A DNA stretch of 41,219 bases from Actinoplanes siamensis (GTDB lineage: Bacteria > Actinomycetota > Actinomycetes > Mycobacteriales > Micromonosporaceae): contig NZ_BOMW01000010.1 in assembly GCF_016862395.1 (NCBI RefSeq), forward strand, positions 1-41,219, in the 5' to 3' direction. Positions within the stretch are counted from its first letter, which is position 1; each line of letters begins with the position of its first letter. Position numbers and translations under genes: made by a program. This document shows positions 8,139 through 15,635 of this stretch, in pieces. A model generated the notes under the pieces. It saw only the letters and a list, made by a program, of their open reading frames with translations, had not been told where the DNA came from and searched no databases.

Positions 8139-8168
8139 GTTACCACCAAGGAGGTACGTAGTGGTAAC
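8139..8168. promoter_or_regulatory. Operator-like inverted repeat GTTACCAC-N14-GTGGTAAC
   Basis: Perfect 8-bp arms at 8139-8146 and 8161-8168. The left arm lies in the -35 region of the CGNR gene. The right arm contains the GTG start codon of the MFS remnant, and the spacer carries its Shine-Dalgarno AAGGAGG. A protein bound here would block both transcription to the left and expression to the right. The half-site core GGTAAC is also found in the MocR/EamA control region near 13.4 kb. Confidence 0.6.
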
Positions 8169-8682
8169 GCTGATTCGCCGTGACCGGGACTTCGCGACGT
8201 TCTGGGCCGGTCACACCATCTCGGTCTTCGGCTCGCAGGTCACCGCGGTCGCCCTGCCCCTGGTCGCGGTGTTGACCCGGCACGCCGGCCCGGGCGCGGT
8301 CGTCGCCATCGGCACCGCGTCCTACCCGCCGAACCTGTTCGTCCCACTGGTCGCCGGCCAGTGGCTGGAGAACCGGCGCCGGCGGCGGGTGATGGTGGTC
8401 ATGGACGTGATCCGGGCGGTGCTCCTCGCGGTGGTGCCGGTGGCGTGGCTGCTGGATGCTTTCGCGTCGGCGCTCGTCCTCTTCACCGGACTGCCCCTGC
8501 TGATCGCGATCCTTCCCGGACGTGGAGTCGCGCTGGCTGTGGAGCTGGCCGCTGTGCGACTGCTGGCCGGTTCCGGTCTCGGCATCGCCAACGTGCTGTC
8601 GCTGACGCTGCGCCAGACCGGCGCGCAACGGGGCCACGGTCGGGTACGCGGAATGCCGGACGAGCCGAAGGAGCCGCAATAA
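8161..8682 (+). pseudogene. Internally deleted MFS transporter (EntS/macrolide-efflux-like)
   Basis: The first 110 or so residues are a normal MFS N-terminus: 'RDFATFWAGHTISVFGSQ', 'VTAVALPLVAVL', and the loop 'ENRRRRRVMVVMDVIRAVLL' after the third helix. The sequence then jumps to 'AGSGLGIANVLSLTLRQTG', which belongs to a much later helix of this family (normally followed by a 'GRVNATYR'-like loop). It ends after 173 residues instead of about 400. Most of helices 5-9 and all of 11-12 are therefore missing, so it cannot be a working 12-helix carrier. It starts at GTG with a perfect AAGGAGG and stays in frame, so a short membrane peptide could still be made. A degraded export gene is the best reading. 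Confidence 0.75.
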
Positions 8683-8691
8683 AGTGGCGAA

Positions 8692-9564
8692 ATGACTAAA
8701 AACGGAATTACTGTACGCACGCTGATTGCCCTGTCCACGCTCGTCGTGCCGTCGCTGGTGGGGCCGGCCTCGCCCGCCTCCGCCGACGTCTCCGAGCGGT
8801 CTCCGGCCGCCGAGCGGTCGCGGGCCGTGGACCAGTCGCGGGCCTCGGAGCGGACGCGTGCCGTCGAGCGATCACGGGCCGATCAGCGACCACGGGCCGT
8901 GGAGGGGTCGGCGGATGTCGACCAGTCGCGGGACAGCGTTCTGGTGACCGGGACCGGCGAGGTGTCCGGCACGCCCGACACGCTCGTCGCCAATGTCGCG
9001 GTGGAGGCTGCCGCGTCCACCGTGGCCGAGGCGTTGAACCAGGCCGGCACGGCGGTCGGCCGGATGCGGGACGCGCTCGTGCGGGGCGGGGTGGCCGGCG
9101 CCGATCTGCAGACGTCCGACGTCAGCGTCTCGTCCAGGAAGGACAACGACAACCGGATCACCGGCTACACCGTGACCCAGGGACTGACCGCGAAGATCCG
9201 GAACATTCCGCGGGCCGGGGCGGTGCTGTCCGCGGCCGTCGCGGCGGGTGGGGACGCGGCCCGGCTGAACGGTGTGTCGCTCGCCATCGAGGACGACTCC
9301 GCGCTGCTCGCCGAGGCGCGCCGCAAGGCGTTCGCCGACGCCCGGGGGAAGGCCGAGCTGTACGCCCGGGCCGCGGGCCGGTCGCTCGGGCCGGTCATCC
9401 GGGTGAGCGAGGTGGCTCCGGATGACGCGGAGCCGATCGCGCTCAGGGGCGGCATGGCGGCCGGGGACACCACTGTTCCGATCGAGCCGGGACGCCAGCA
9501 GCTGTCGGCGACCGTGACCGTGGAATGGGCTCTGGGCGGGCGAGCGGCTGACCGGCGCGGGTGA
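8692..9564 (+). CDS. Secreted SIMPL-domain (DUF541) protein with hexapeptide-repeat linker
   Basis: A 290-residue exported protein. Residues 1-31 are a Sec signal peptide with a probable cleavage after 'PASPASA'. Residues 35-82 are eight imperfect hexapeptides of the form [E/D]-[R/Q]-S-R-A-V. Residues 83-280 are a SIMPL (DUF541) domain: 'VLVTGTGEVSGTPDTL', 'VSSRKDNDNRITGYTV', 'ARRKAFADARGKAELYARAAG'. SIMPL domains form oligomeric shells in periplasmic or surface proteins; activity is unknown. Start ATG at 8692 lies 9 bases after the stop of the MFS remnant, and it may have depended on that gene's promoter. It ends 9 bases from the convergent ketosynthase gene. Confidence 0.85.
   Translation: MTKNGITVRTLIALSTLVVPSLVGPASPASADVSERSPAAERSRAVDQSRASERTRAVERSRADQRPRAVEGSADVDQSRDSVLVTGTGEVSGTPDTLVANVAVEAAASTVAEALNQAGTAVGRMRDALVRGGVAGADLQTSDVSVSSRKDNDNRITGYTVTQGLTAKIRNIPRAGAVLSAAVAAGGDAARLNGVSLAIEDDSALLAEARRKAFADARGKAELYARAAGRSLGPVIRVSEVAPDDAEPIALRGGMAAGDTTVPIEPGRQQLSATVTVEWALGGRAADRRG
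8794..8937 (+). repeat. In-frame 18-bp tandem repeat (8 copies, degenerate)
   Basis: Encodes residues 35-82 of the SIMPL protein as eight hexapeptides: ERSPAA, ERSRAV, DQSRAS, ERTRAV, ERSRAD, QRPRAV, EGSADV, DQSRDS. The first and last copies are the most diverged, as expected of an array that grew by slippage and drifted at its edges. Confidence 0.75.
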
Positions 9565-9573
9565 CCTCGGGTT

Positions 9574-10809
9574 TCAGGCGGGGGTGAACAGCAGCGAGAC
9601 GTTCTGGCCGCCGAAGCCGAAGGAATTGCAGATGGCGGCTCGGATGCGCTGCTGGCGGGGCCGGCCGGCGACCACGTCCAGATCGACCTCCGGGGCCTTC
9701 TTCTCCAGATTCAGCGTGGGCGGGATGACGCCGTCGCGGAGGGAGAGCAGCGTGACGATGCCCTCGACCGCGCCGGCCGCGCCGACCAGGTGGCCGAAAC
9801 TGGACTTCGGGGCGGTCAGGACCACGTGCTCGCCGAGCGCCGAGCGGATGGCCGCGGCCTCGCCGACGTCACCCACCACGGTGGACGTGGCGTGGCAGTT
9901 GACGTGATCGATGTCGGCGGGGGTGAGGCCGGCGCTGCGCAGGGCGGCCTGGATGGCCCGGATCTGGCCGGCGCCGGTGGGGTCCGGTCCGGTGATGTGG
10001 TGGGCGTCGGCGGTGACGCCGTAACCGGCCAGGCGGCCCAGGACGCGGGCGCCCCGGGCGGCGGCGAAGCCGGCCCGTTCCAGGACGACCACGCCGGCGC
10101 CCTCGCCCAGGACGAAACCGTCGCGGTCGGCGTCGAACGGGCGGGAGGCCCGGGCCGGGTCGTCGTTGCGCCTGGAGAGCGTGCGGGCCTGGGCGAAACC
10201 GGCGATCGGGAGCGGCGCTATGCAGGCCTCGGTGCCGCCGGCCAGGACCACGTCCGCCTCGCCGGCCCGGATCAGGCGCGCGCCCAGGGCCAGCGCCTCG
10301 GCTCCGGACGCGCACGCCGAGACCGTGGCGTAGGCGCCGGCCCTGGCGCCGAACTCGATGCTGACCCAACCGGCCGGGCCGTTCGGCATCATCATCGGCA
10401 CCACCAGCGGGGAGACCTTCGACGGGCCCTTCTCCTCGATGACGTCGTCCTGGCCGAGGATGGTGGTGATGCCGCCGATCCCGCTGCCGATCACCGCGGC
10501 CAGGCGAGCGCCGTCGACCTCCGGCTTGCCGGCGTCGGCCCAGGCCTGCTGGGCGGCGACCAGGGCGGCCTGCTCGCAGCGGTCCAGCCGGCGGGCCTGC
10601 ACCCGGGGGAGCACGGAGTCCGGCTCGACAGCCATCGGCGCGCCGATCAGCGTGGGCAGCTGTTCCCAGTGCGCGTAGTGCTTGACCCGGTCGTCGATCC
10701 GGCGCACGCCGGATCGGCCCGCGAGCATGTTCGCCCAGTGCGAGTCCACGTCCCCGCCCAGCGGAGTGGTGGCACCCAGCCCGGTGACGACGACCTCGGT
10801 GGCGCTCAT
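9574..10809 (-). CDS. fabF: Beta-ketoacyl-ACP synthase II-type ketosynthase
   Basis: A 411-residue condensing enzyme of the thiolase fold that extends acyl-ACP with malonyl-ACP. The active site is complete: C166 in 'ATVSACASGAEAL', H306 in 'VNCHATST', K335 and H340 in 'APKSSFGHLVGAAG'. The C-terminal 'ICNSFGFGGQN' is the usual KAS II ending. Start ATG at 10809 has AGGGGG upstream; an in-frame ATG at 10872 adds 21 residues but family similarity starts at 'MSATEVVVTG'. It is a lone gene: no ACP, FabD or FabH lies next to it as in the housekeeping fab operon. It may be the primary FabF displaced, or a paralogue for a special acyl chain. Confidence 0.88.
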   Translation of the reverse strand: MSATEVVVTGLGATTPLGGDVDSHWANMLAGRSGVRRIDDRVKHYAHWEQLPTLIGAPMAVEPDSVLPRVQARRLDRCEQAALVAAQQAWADAGKPEVDGARLAAVIGSGIGGITTILGQDDVIEEKGPSKVSPLVVPMMMPNGPAGWVSIEFGARAGAYATVSACASGAEALALGARLIRAGEADVVLAGGTEACIAPLPIAGFAQARTLSRRNDDPARASRPFDADRDGFVLGEGAGVVVLERAGFAAARGARVLGRLAGYGVTADAHHITGPDPTGAGQIRAIQAALRSAGLTPADIDHVNCHATSTVVGDVGEAAAIRSALGEHVVLTAPKSSFGHLVGAAGAVEGIVTLLSLRDGVIPPTLNLEKKAPEVDLDVVAGRPRQQRIRAAICNSFGFGGQNVSLLFTPA

Positions 10810-10980
10810 CCGGTTCCCCCTGTCGGCTGTGGCCTCCCTGTAGTGGAACGCATGTAAATCCGTCATGTCCATGGCGGTGTGCCGGGAAACCCTGGTCGTG
10901 GTGGGGTTGCTGGTGATTTGAGCAGCTCAGGAATACTGGGTCCGGCGTCCGGGCGGTCCGGGCGGGTGGGGAGCGGGCTG

Positions 10981-12510
10981 ATGACGCAGGCGGCGGAGCC
11001 GAACGACGGTACCGGGCGGGAGACGCCGGCGCCGCCGGAGAGCGGCAGTCGCCCGGCGACCGGATCGGCGCGGGTGCCCGTGCCCAGGCCGGCGGAGAGC
11101 GCGGTCCAGCACAGCCCGCCGCAGCCGCCGGTCCGGCCGGGCCGGGCCACGGTGCCCGTGCCGAACCAACCACCCTTCCCGAACCACCCACCCATCCCGC
11201 ACCAACCGCCCTTCCCGCAGCAGCCGGCCGTGCCGCACCAGCCGCAGGCGCCGGGCCCGACCACGTATCAGAGCGGCGGCGGCACCGCGCCGCAGACGCC
11301 GCGGAAAAGCCGCAGGCTGGCCGCCGTCCTGGTCGCCGTCTTCCTGCTGGTCGCGCTGCTCGGCGGCGGCGCGGCCGTGCAGCTCACCCGCGACCTGCCG
11401 GCTGCGACGCTGACCACCGGCGTCGCCGGCACCCTGAAGATCCCCGGCAGCCTGCCCGAGATGCCCTGGCCGGCGCGGGGCTCCGCGGAGCTGATGGTCG
11501 AGGGCCTGGGCCGGATCGGTGGCTCCGGGGGCGCGAGGACCGAGCCGATCGGCAGCGTCGCCAAGGTGATGACCGCCTACGTGATCCTCAAGAACCACCC
11601 GCTCGAAGGCGACGACGAGGGGCCCGGCCTCACCGTGACCGCCGCGGACGTGGCCGACTACAACTCGCGGATCCCGAGCGGGCAGTCGCTGGTCCGGGTG
11701 GAGCAGGGGGAGAAGCTGACCGAGCGGGACGCCCTCGAGGCGCTGATGCTGCCGTCCGCGAACAACATCGCCCACCAGCTCGCCGTCTGGGACGCCGGTG
11801 ACCTGGACGGCTTCCTGGAGAAGATGAACGCGGCCGCCGACGAGCTGCAGATGACCGACACCGAGTACACCGACCCGAGCGGCTTCCTGCCCAGCACCAC
11901 CAGCACCGCCGCGGACCAGGTCAAGCTGGCGCGGGCGGTGCTGGAGTTCGAGGTGTTCGCGGACATCGTGGAGCTGCGCACGGCGCAGATCCCGGTGGTC
12001 GGCACGATCCAGAACTACAACGCGCTGCTCGGCGTGGACGGCGTCTTCGGGATCAAGACCGGTTCGACCGACCAGGCCGGTGGCAACCTGGTTTTCGCGT
12101 CCCGGCTCAAGGTGGGCTCGCGCGAGCTGGTGATCGTCGGCGCGGTCTTCAACCAGCCCGGCGCGAACACCCCGGAGCAGCTGGCCGCGGTCAACAAGGA
12201 GGTCCGCAAGCTGCTCGCCGCGGTCCGCAGGACCGTCAAGGAGTACCAGCTGCTCGCCGCGAAGCCGGTGGGCCGGGTGGAGACCGCCTGGGGCGCGTCG
12301 ACCACTGTCACCCCGGCGAGCCCGCTCAAGGTGGTCGGCTGGCCCGGCCTGTCGGTCAAGGTCGAGACCACCACCGCCGGCCCGGGCGCGCGGGTCGGCG
12401 CCGGGCAGGTGGTGGGCGAGGTTCAGGCTTCGGGGGTACGGGTTCCGCTGCGCACCGACGGGGCGACCGGCGAACCGTCGTTGTGGTGGAGGCTGACCCG
12501 CACGTCCTGA
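10981..12510 (+). CDS. Membrane-anchored D-alanyl-D-alanine carboxypeptidase (peptidase S11) with Pro-rich cytoplasmic tail
   Basis: A 509-residue low-molecular-mass penicillin-binding protein. Residues 1-110 are a cytoplasmic Pro/Gln-rich tail with short repeats (PPFPNHPPIPHQPPFPQQP, 62-80). Residues 112-134 are a transmembrane signal anchor. The catalytic domain follows with all three motifs: S192-V-A-K195, S259-A-N261 and K359-T-G361. It trims the terminal D-Ala of peptidoglycan stem peptides outside the membrane. The C-terminal 120 residues are a beta-rich extension as in DacA/DacC proteins. Start ATG at 10981 has GGGAGCGG upstream. Its 3' end overlaps the convergent EamA gene by 88 bases. 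Confidence 0.88.
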   Translation: MTQAAEPNDGTGRETPAPPESGSRPATGSARVPVPRPAESAVQHSPPQPPVRPGRATVPVPNQPPFPNHPPIPHQPPFPQQPAVPHQPQAPGPTTYQSGGGTAPQTPRKSRRLAAVLVAVFLLVALLGGGAAVQLTRDLPAATLTTGVAGTLKIPGSLPEMPWPARGSAELMVEGLGRIGGSGGARTEPIGSVAKVMTAYVILKNHPLEGDDEGPGLTVTAADVADYNSRIPSGQSLVRVEQGEKLTERDALEALMLPSANNIAHQLAVWDAGDLDGFLEKMNAAADELQMTDTEYTDPSGFLPSTTSTAADQVKLARAVLEFEVFADIVELRTAQIPVVGTIQNYNALLGVDGVFGIKTGSTDQAGGNLVFASRLKVGSRELVIVGAVFNQPGANTPEQLAAVNKEVRKLLAAVRRTVKEYQLLAAKPVGRVETAWGASTTVTPASPLKVVGWPGLSVKVETTTAGPGARVGAGQVVGEVQASGVRVPLRTDGATGEPSLWWRLTRTS

Positions 12511-13400
12511 CGGGTGCGCTGGGTCAGCACCACGCAGGCCAGTACGACGACGGCCGCCCCGATCGACGCGGGCGTCACCGGCTCGCCCAGCAGCAGCGCC
12601 GACCAGAGCAGGGTCAGCACGGGCTGGGCGAGCTGGATCTGCCCGACCTTGGCGATGCCGCCCCTGGCCAGGCCGGCGTACCAGGCGAAGAACCCGAGGA
12701 ACATCGACACCAGGGTCAGGTAGCCGAACGCGGCCCAGCCGCCCGCGTCGCCGGCCTGCGGGTGCCGGACGGCCGCGACCAGCGTGACCGGCAGCGTCAC
12801 GGGCAGCGCCGCCAGCAGCGCCCAGCAGATCGTCCGGGCTCCGCCGAGCTCCCGCGCGAGCATGCCGCCCTCGGCGTAGCCCAGGCCGCACAGCACCACC
12901 GCGGCCAGCAGATACAGGTCGGCCGCGGCCAGCGCGCCGCGCACCGCGCCCGTGGTGCTCAGGAAGAGCAGCACGGCGATCAGTCCGCCGCCACCGGCCA
13001 GCCAGAACGCCAGGGGCGGCCGCTCGTGCGCGCGGAGCGCGGCGAAGACCGCTGTCATCGCCGGCAGGACGGTGATCACCACGGCGCCGTGGGCGGAGGT
13101 CTGGCTGGTCAGGGCCAGCGACGTGAACAGCGGGAAGCCGACGACCACGCCGAGCGCGACCACCGGCAGCCGGCGCCACTGCTGCCGGGTGGGGCGGGGC
13201 GCGCGCACCACCCGCAGGTAGACGACGGCGAGCACGGCCGCCCCGACAGCCCGGCCGAAGGCCACGAACCACGGGTCGAGGTCGTGCACGGCGACCCGGG
13301 TGGCCGGCAACGACATGCTGAACGCGAGCACGCCGAGCGCGCCGAGGGCCAGGCCGGCCGTTACCGTGCCGCGCTCGGTAACGTTACTCTTGTCTCTCAT
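12423..13400 (-). CDS. EamA/DMT-family transporter (probable exporter)
   Basis: A 325-residue polytopic protein with about ten hydrophobic helices and two EamA repeats; the second repeat ends with 'IAKVGQIQLAQPVLTLLWSALLLGEPVTP', whose core 'LAQPVLTLLWS' and 'LLGEPVT' are typical of the drug/metabolite transporter superfamily. The ATG ending at 13400 shares two bases with the ATG of the divergent MocR-type regulator, so the mRNA probably has no leader. The pairing suggests that the regulator senses a PLP-binding amine or amino acid and controls export of it. The last 40 residues are hydrophilic and run antisense to the end of the carboxypeptidase gene. Substrate unknown. Confidence 0.85.
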   Translation of the reverse strand: MRDKSNVTERGTVTAGLALGALGVLAFSMSLPATRVAVHDLDPWFVAFGRAVGAAVLAVVYLRVVRAPRPTRQQWRRLPVVALGVVVGFPLFTSLALTSQTSAHGAVVITVLPAMTAVFAALRAHERPPLAFWLAGGGGLIAVLLFLSTTGAVRGALAAADLYLLAAVVLCGLGYAEGGMLARELGGARTICWALLAALPVTLPVTLVAAVRHPQAGDAGGWAAFGYLTLVSMFLGFFAWYAGLARGGIAKVGQIQLAQPVLTLLWSALLLGEPVTPASIGAAVVVLACVVLTQRTRQDVRVSLHHNDGSPVAPSVRSGTRTPEA

Positions 13401-13414
13401 GAACGACGGTAACG
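13359..13414. promoter_or_regulatory. Divergent overlapping promoter with CGGTAACG repeats (candidate MocR operator)
   Basis: The octamer CGGTAACG occurs at 13376-13383 and 13407-13414 as a direct repeat 31 bases apart, and in reverse complement at 13359-13366, giving an inverted repeat with a 9-bp spacer. Both genes start inside this span (ATG at 13399 on plus, complement of 13398-13400 on minus). For the rightward gene TACTCT at 13386-13391 is a plausible -10, giving a leaderless mRNA. MocR/PdxR proteins are known to bind mixed direct and inverted repeats, which fits autoregulation plus control of the transporter. Confidence 0.65.
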
Positions 13415-14799
13415 CAGCCGCCCGTGTTATCCAAGATCTTCGGAGCCGGGCGGTGGCCGGCCCGGCCGGGACACGGCTGCCGTCGGTGCGCCAGCTGACC
13501 GCCCGGCACAGCGCGTCCCCGGTCACCGTCGCCGCGGCGATCCGGGCGCTGGCCGCGGAGGGACTGGTGGAGGCGCGGCCGGGGCGCGGGACGTTCGTGG
13601 CGCGGCAACCCGCGGCGCCGCCGCCGGGTGACCTCTCCTGGCAGACCGTGGCGCTCGGGCCGGGCCGCTTCGGCGAGACCGAGATGCAGGCGTTGCTGGC
13701 GTTGCCGCCGGCCGGGGCGATCCCGCTATCCGGTGGCTATCTCGACGCCGACCTGCAGCCGACCGGGGCGCTCGGTGCCGCGCTGGCCCGGGTGGCCCGG
13801 CAGCCGGCCGCGTGGCGGCGTGGTCCCGCCGAGGGTCGGGAGGACCTGCGCGACTGGTTCGCCCGCGAGTTGCGGACCGGGTTGCGCGCGCGGGACCTGG
13901 TGATCTGCCCGGGTGGGCAGGCCGCGCTGTCGTCCGCGTTCCGCGCGCTCGCCACGCCCGGGGACACGCTGCTCGTCGAGTCGCCCACCTATCTGGGCGC
14001 GCTGGCCGCCGCGCACGCCGGTGGGCTGCGCGTCGTCCCGGTGCCCGCCGACCGCGACGGCGTGCTGCCGGACCAGTTGGCGGCGGCGTTCGCGCGGACC
14101 GGCGCGCGGCTCTTCTACTGCCAGCCGCTGCACGCCAACCCGAGCGGCGCGAGCCTGGCGGCGCACCGGCGGGACGCGGTGATGGCCGCGGTCCGCGAAC
14201 ACGGCGCGTTCCTGATCGAGGACGACTACGCCCGTGACCTGGTGATCGACGGCGACGCGCCGCCGCCGCTGGCCGCCGGGGACCCCGAGGGGCACGTCGT
14301 GTACCTGCGCTCGCTGACCAAGTCGGCGGCGCCCGAGCTGCGGATCGCCGCGATCGGGGCGCGTGGGCCGGCCGGGGCGCGGCTGCGGTCGGCGCGGCTG
14401 CTCGACGACTTCTTCGTGGCCGGGCCGTTGCAGCAGGCCGCGCTGGAGTTCGTGACCGGGCCGGGATGGGGGCGGCACCTGCGTACGCTCCGATCGTCTC
14501 TGCGGGTCCGGCGGGAAGCGCTCCTCTGCGCACTACGGCGGCACCTGCCCGGCTTGGTCCCGGCGCGGATCCCCCGGGGCGGGCTGCACCTCTGGGTGCG
14601 CCTGCCGGACGGCGCCGACGACACGCGGGTGGCGGCCAGGGCTGCCGCCGAGGGCGTCATCGTGTTCCCGGGGCGCCCCTGGTTCGCCGCCGAGCCGCCC
14701 GCGCCGCACCTGCGGCTCACCTACGCGGCCGCCGCGCCGGACCAGATGGACGAGGCCGTGCGCCGCCTGGCGCGGGCCTTGCGGGACGACACGCCGTGA
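13399..14799 (+). CDS. MocR/PdxR-type GntR regulator with aminotransferase domain
   Basis: A 466-residue fusion regulator. Residues 5-70 are a GntR winged helix ('RLPSVRQLTARHSASPVTV', 'GLVEARPGRGTFVA'). Residues 90-460 are a fold-type I aminotransferase-like domain with 'FLIEDDYARDLV' and the PLP-binding lysine K308 in 'YLRSLTKSAAPELRIA'. Such proteins sense PLP or a PLP-amino acid adduct and do not usually catalyse. It starts on the same CATG as the EamA gene; the adjacent repeats are a likely operator. Family is certain; effector is unknown. The next gene downstream (Crp family) is convergent, 66 bases away. Confidence 0.9.
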   Translation: MNDGNAAARVIQDLRSRAVAGPAGTRLPSVRQLTARHSASPVTVAAAIRALAAEGLVEARPGRGTFVARQPAAPPPGDLSWQTVALGPGRFGETEMQALLALPPAGAIPLSGGYLDADLQPTGALGAALARVARQPAAWRRGPAEGREDLRDWFARELRTGLRARDLVICPGGQAALSSAFRALATPGDTLLVESPTYLGALAAAHAGGLRVVPVPADRDGVLPDQLAAAFARTGARLFYCQPLHANPSGASLAAHRRDAVMAAVREHGAFLIEDDYARDLVIDGDAPPPLAAGDPEGHVVYLRSLTKSAAPELRIAAIGARGPAGARLRSARLLDDFFVAGPLQQAALEFVTGPGWGRHLRTLRSSLRVRREALLCALRRHLPGLVPARIPRGGLHLWVRLPDGADDTRVAARAAAEGVIVFPGRPWFAAEPPAPHLRLTYAAAAPDQMDEAVRRLARALRDDTP

Positions 14800-14865
14800 C
14801 GCCGGCGACGTGACACACCGGGATACACCGCGCGAGCGCGCGACCTGACCCGGCCCGAGGCCGGA

Positions 14866-15570
14866 TCAGCCGACGCCGTCCGCCACGCGGGCGAGGCCCT
14901 CCGGGTGGAGGATCACGATGCGGCGGTACGCCGTACCGATCAGGCCCCGGGAGCGCAGCTCGTGCAGCGCCTTCCCCACGGTGGCGCGGGCGATGGCGAT
15001 CATCGCGGCCAGCTCCGGCTGGCTCAGCGGGACGGCGATCTCGATCCGGCCGTCCGGGTGGTGACGGCCGCACACCTCGGCGATCTCCACCAGCAGCCGG
15101 GCCAGGCGGATGTGGGCCGGGAAGGCGGCGAAGTCGCTGCGCCGGCGGTTGGCCCAGGTGAGTTTGCGGGCGATGGTCGCCATCACCAGTGTGGAGGTGT
15201 CGGGATAGCGACGCAGGAAGTCCTCGAAGAGCGGCCGGGGGATCAGGCCGACCTGGACGACACCACAGGCGGTGACGGTCGCGTTGCGCGGCGTCCGGGT
15301 CAGGGCGCCGATCTCGCCGATCAGCTCGCCGGGCATCCGGATGCCGAGCAGGGTTGCCAGGCCGTCGACCGCCGTGGTCACCTTGACGAAGCCGCTCTCC
15401 AGGAGGACCACGTGCGACCCTATGGAGCCCTCACGGAGGATCGCGCCGCCGGCCGGATAACGCCGCCGCGCGCACAGGCCGAGCAACTCGCCGGCGGCTG
15501 ACGGCGTGAGACCACCCAGGAAGGTTCCGGACGCCCAGCCGGTGATGGTTCTCGGGATCCGCTCCGCCAT
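14866..15570 (-). CDS. Crp/Fnr-family regulator with cyclic-nucleotide-binding domain
   Basis: A 234-residue protein. Residues 15-125 are a cNMP-binding beta-roll; the phosphate-binding cassette 'GELIGEIGALTRTPRNATV' (81-99) keeps the G-E pair (G85, E86) and the Arg (R95) expected for cyclic-nucleotide contact. Residues 150-225 are a winged HTH with 'LSQPELAAMIAIARATVGKAL'. I start it at the ATG ending at 15570, which has AGGGGG 6 nt upstream; an ATG at 15591 adds seven residues with a poorer site. It diverges from the PycTM-like gene; a near-palindrome at 15605-15618 lies between them. It probably controls itself and its neighbour in response to cAMP, cGMP or another cNMP. Confidence 0.88.
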   Translation of the reverse strand: MAERIPRTITGWASGTFLGGLTPSAAGELLGLCARRRYPAGGAILREGSIGSHVVLLESGFVKVTTAVDGLATLLGIRMPGELIGEIGALTRTPRNATVTACGVVQVGLIPRPLFEDFLRRYPDTSTLVMATIARKLTWANRRRSDFAAFPAHIRLARLLVEIAEVCGRHHPDGRIEIAVPLSQPELAAMIAIARATVGKALHELRSRGLIGTAYRRIVILHPEGLARVADGVG

Positions 15571-15604
15571 GACACCCCCTACGGTCGCCATCCTGCACGA
15601 TGAT

Positions 15605-15618
15605 CAGGCGGCCGTCTG
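15605..15618. promoter_or_regulatory. Near-palindrome between Crp and PycTM-like genes
   Basis: CAGGCGGCCGTCTG matches its own reverse complement at 12 of 14 positions. It lies in the 65-base divergent intergenic region and does not resemble the E. coli CAP consensus, so it is only a candidate operator. Confidence 0.4.
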
Positions 15619-15635
15619 CCCGTAAGAGGAGGCCG

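Noticed and set aside
9574..10809. FabF-type ketosynthase as part of the aminohydroxybenzoate cluster
   Set aside because: It is over 6 kb from the nearest cluster gene, separated by wall and transport genes, and looks like a fatty-acid KAS II.
10927..13272. A 781-codon open frame on the minus strand
   Set aside because: Antisense to the carboxypeptidase and out of frame with the EamA gene; His/Arg/Gly-rich low complexity.
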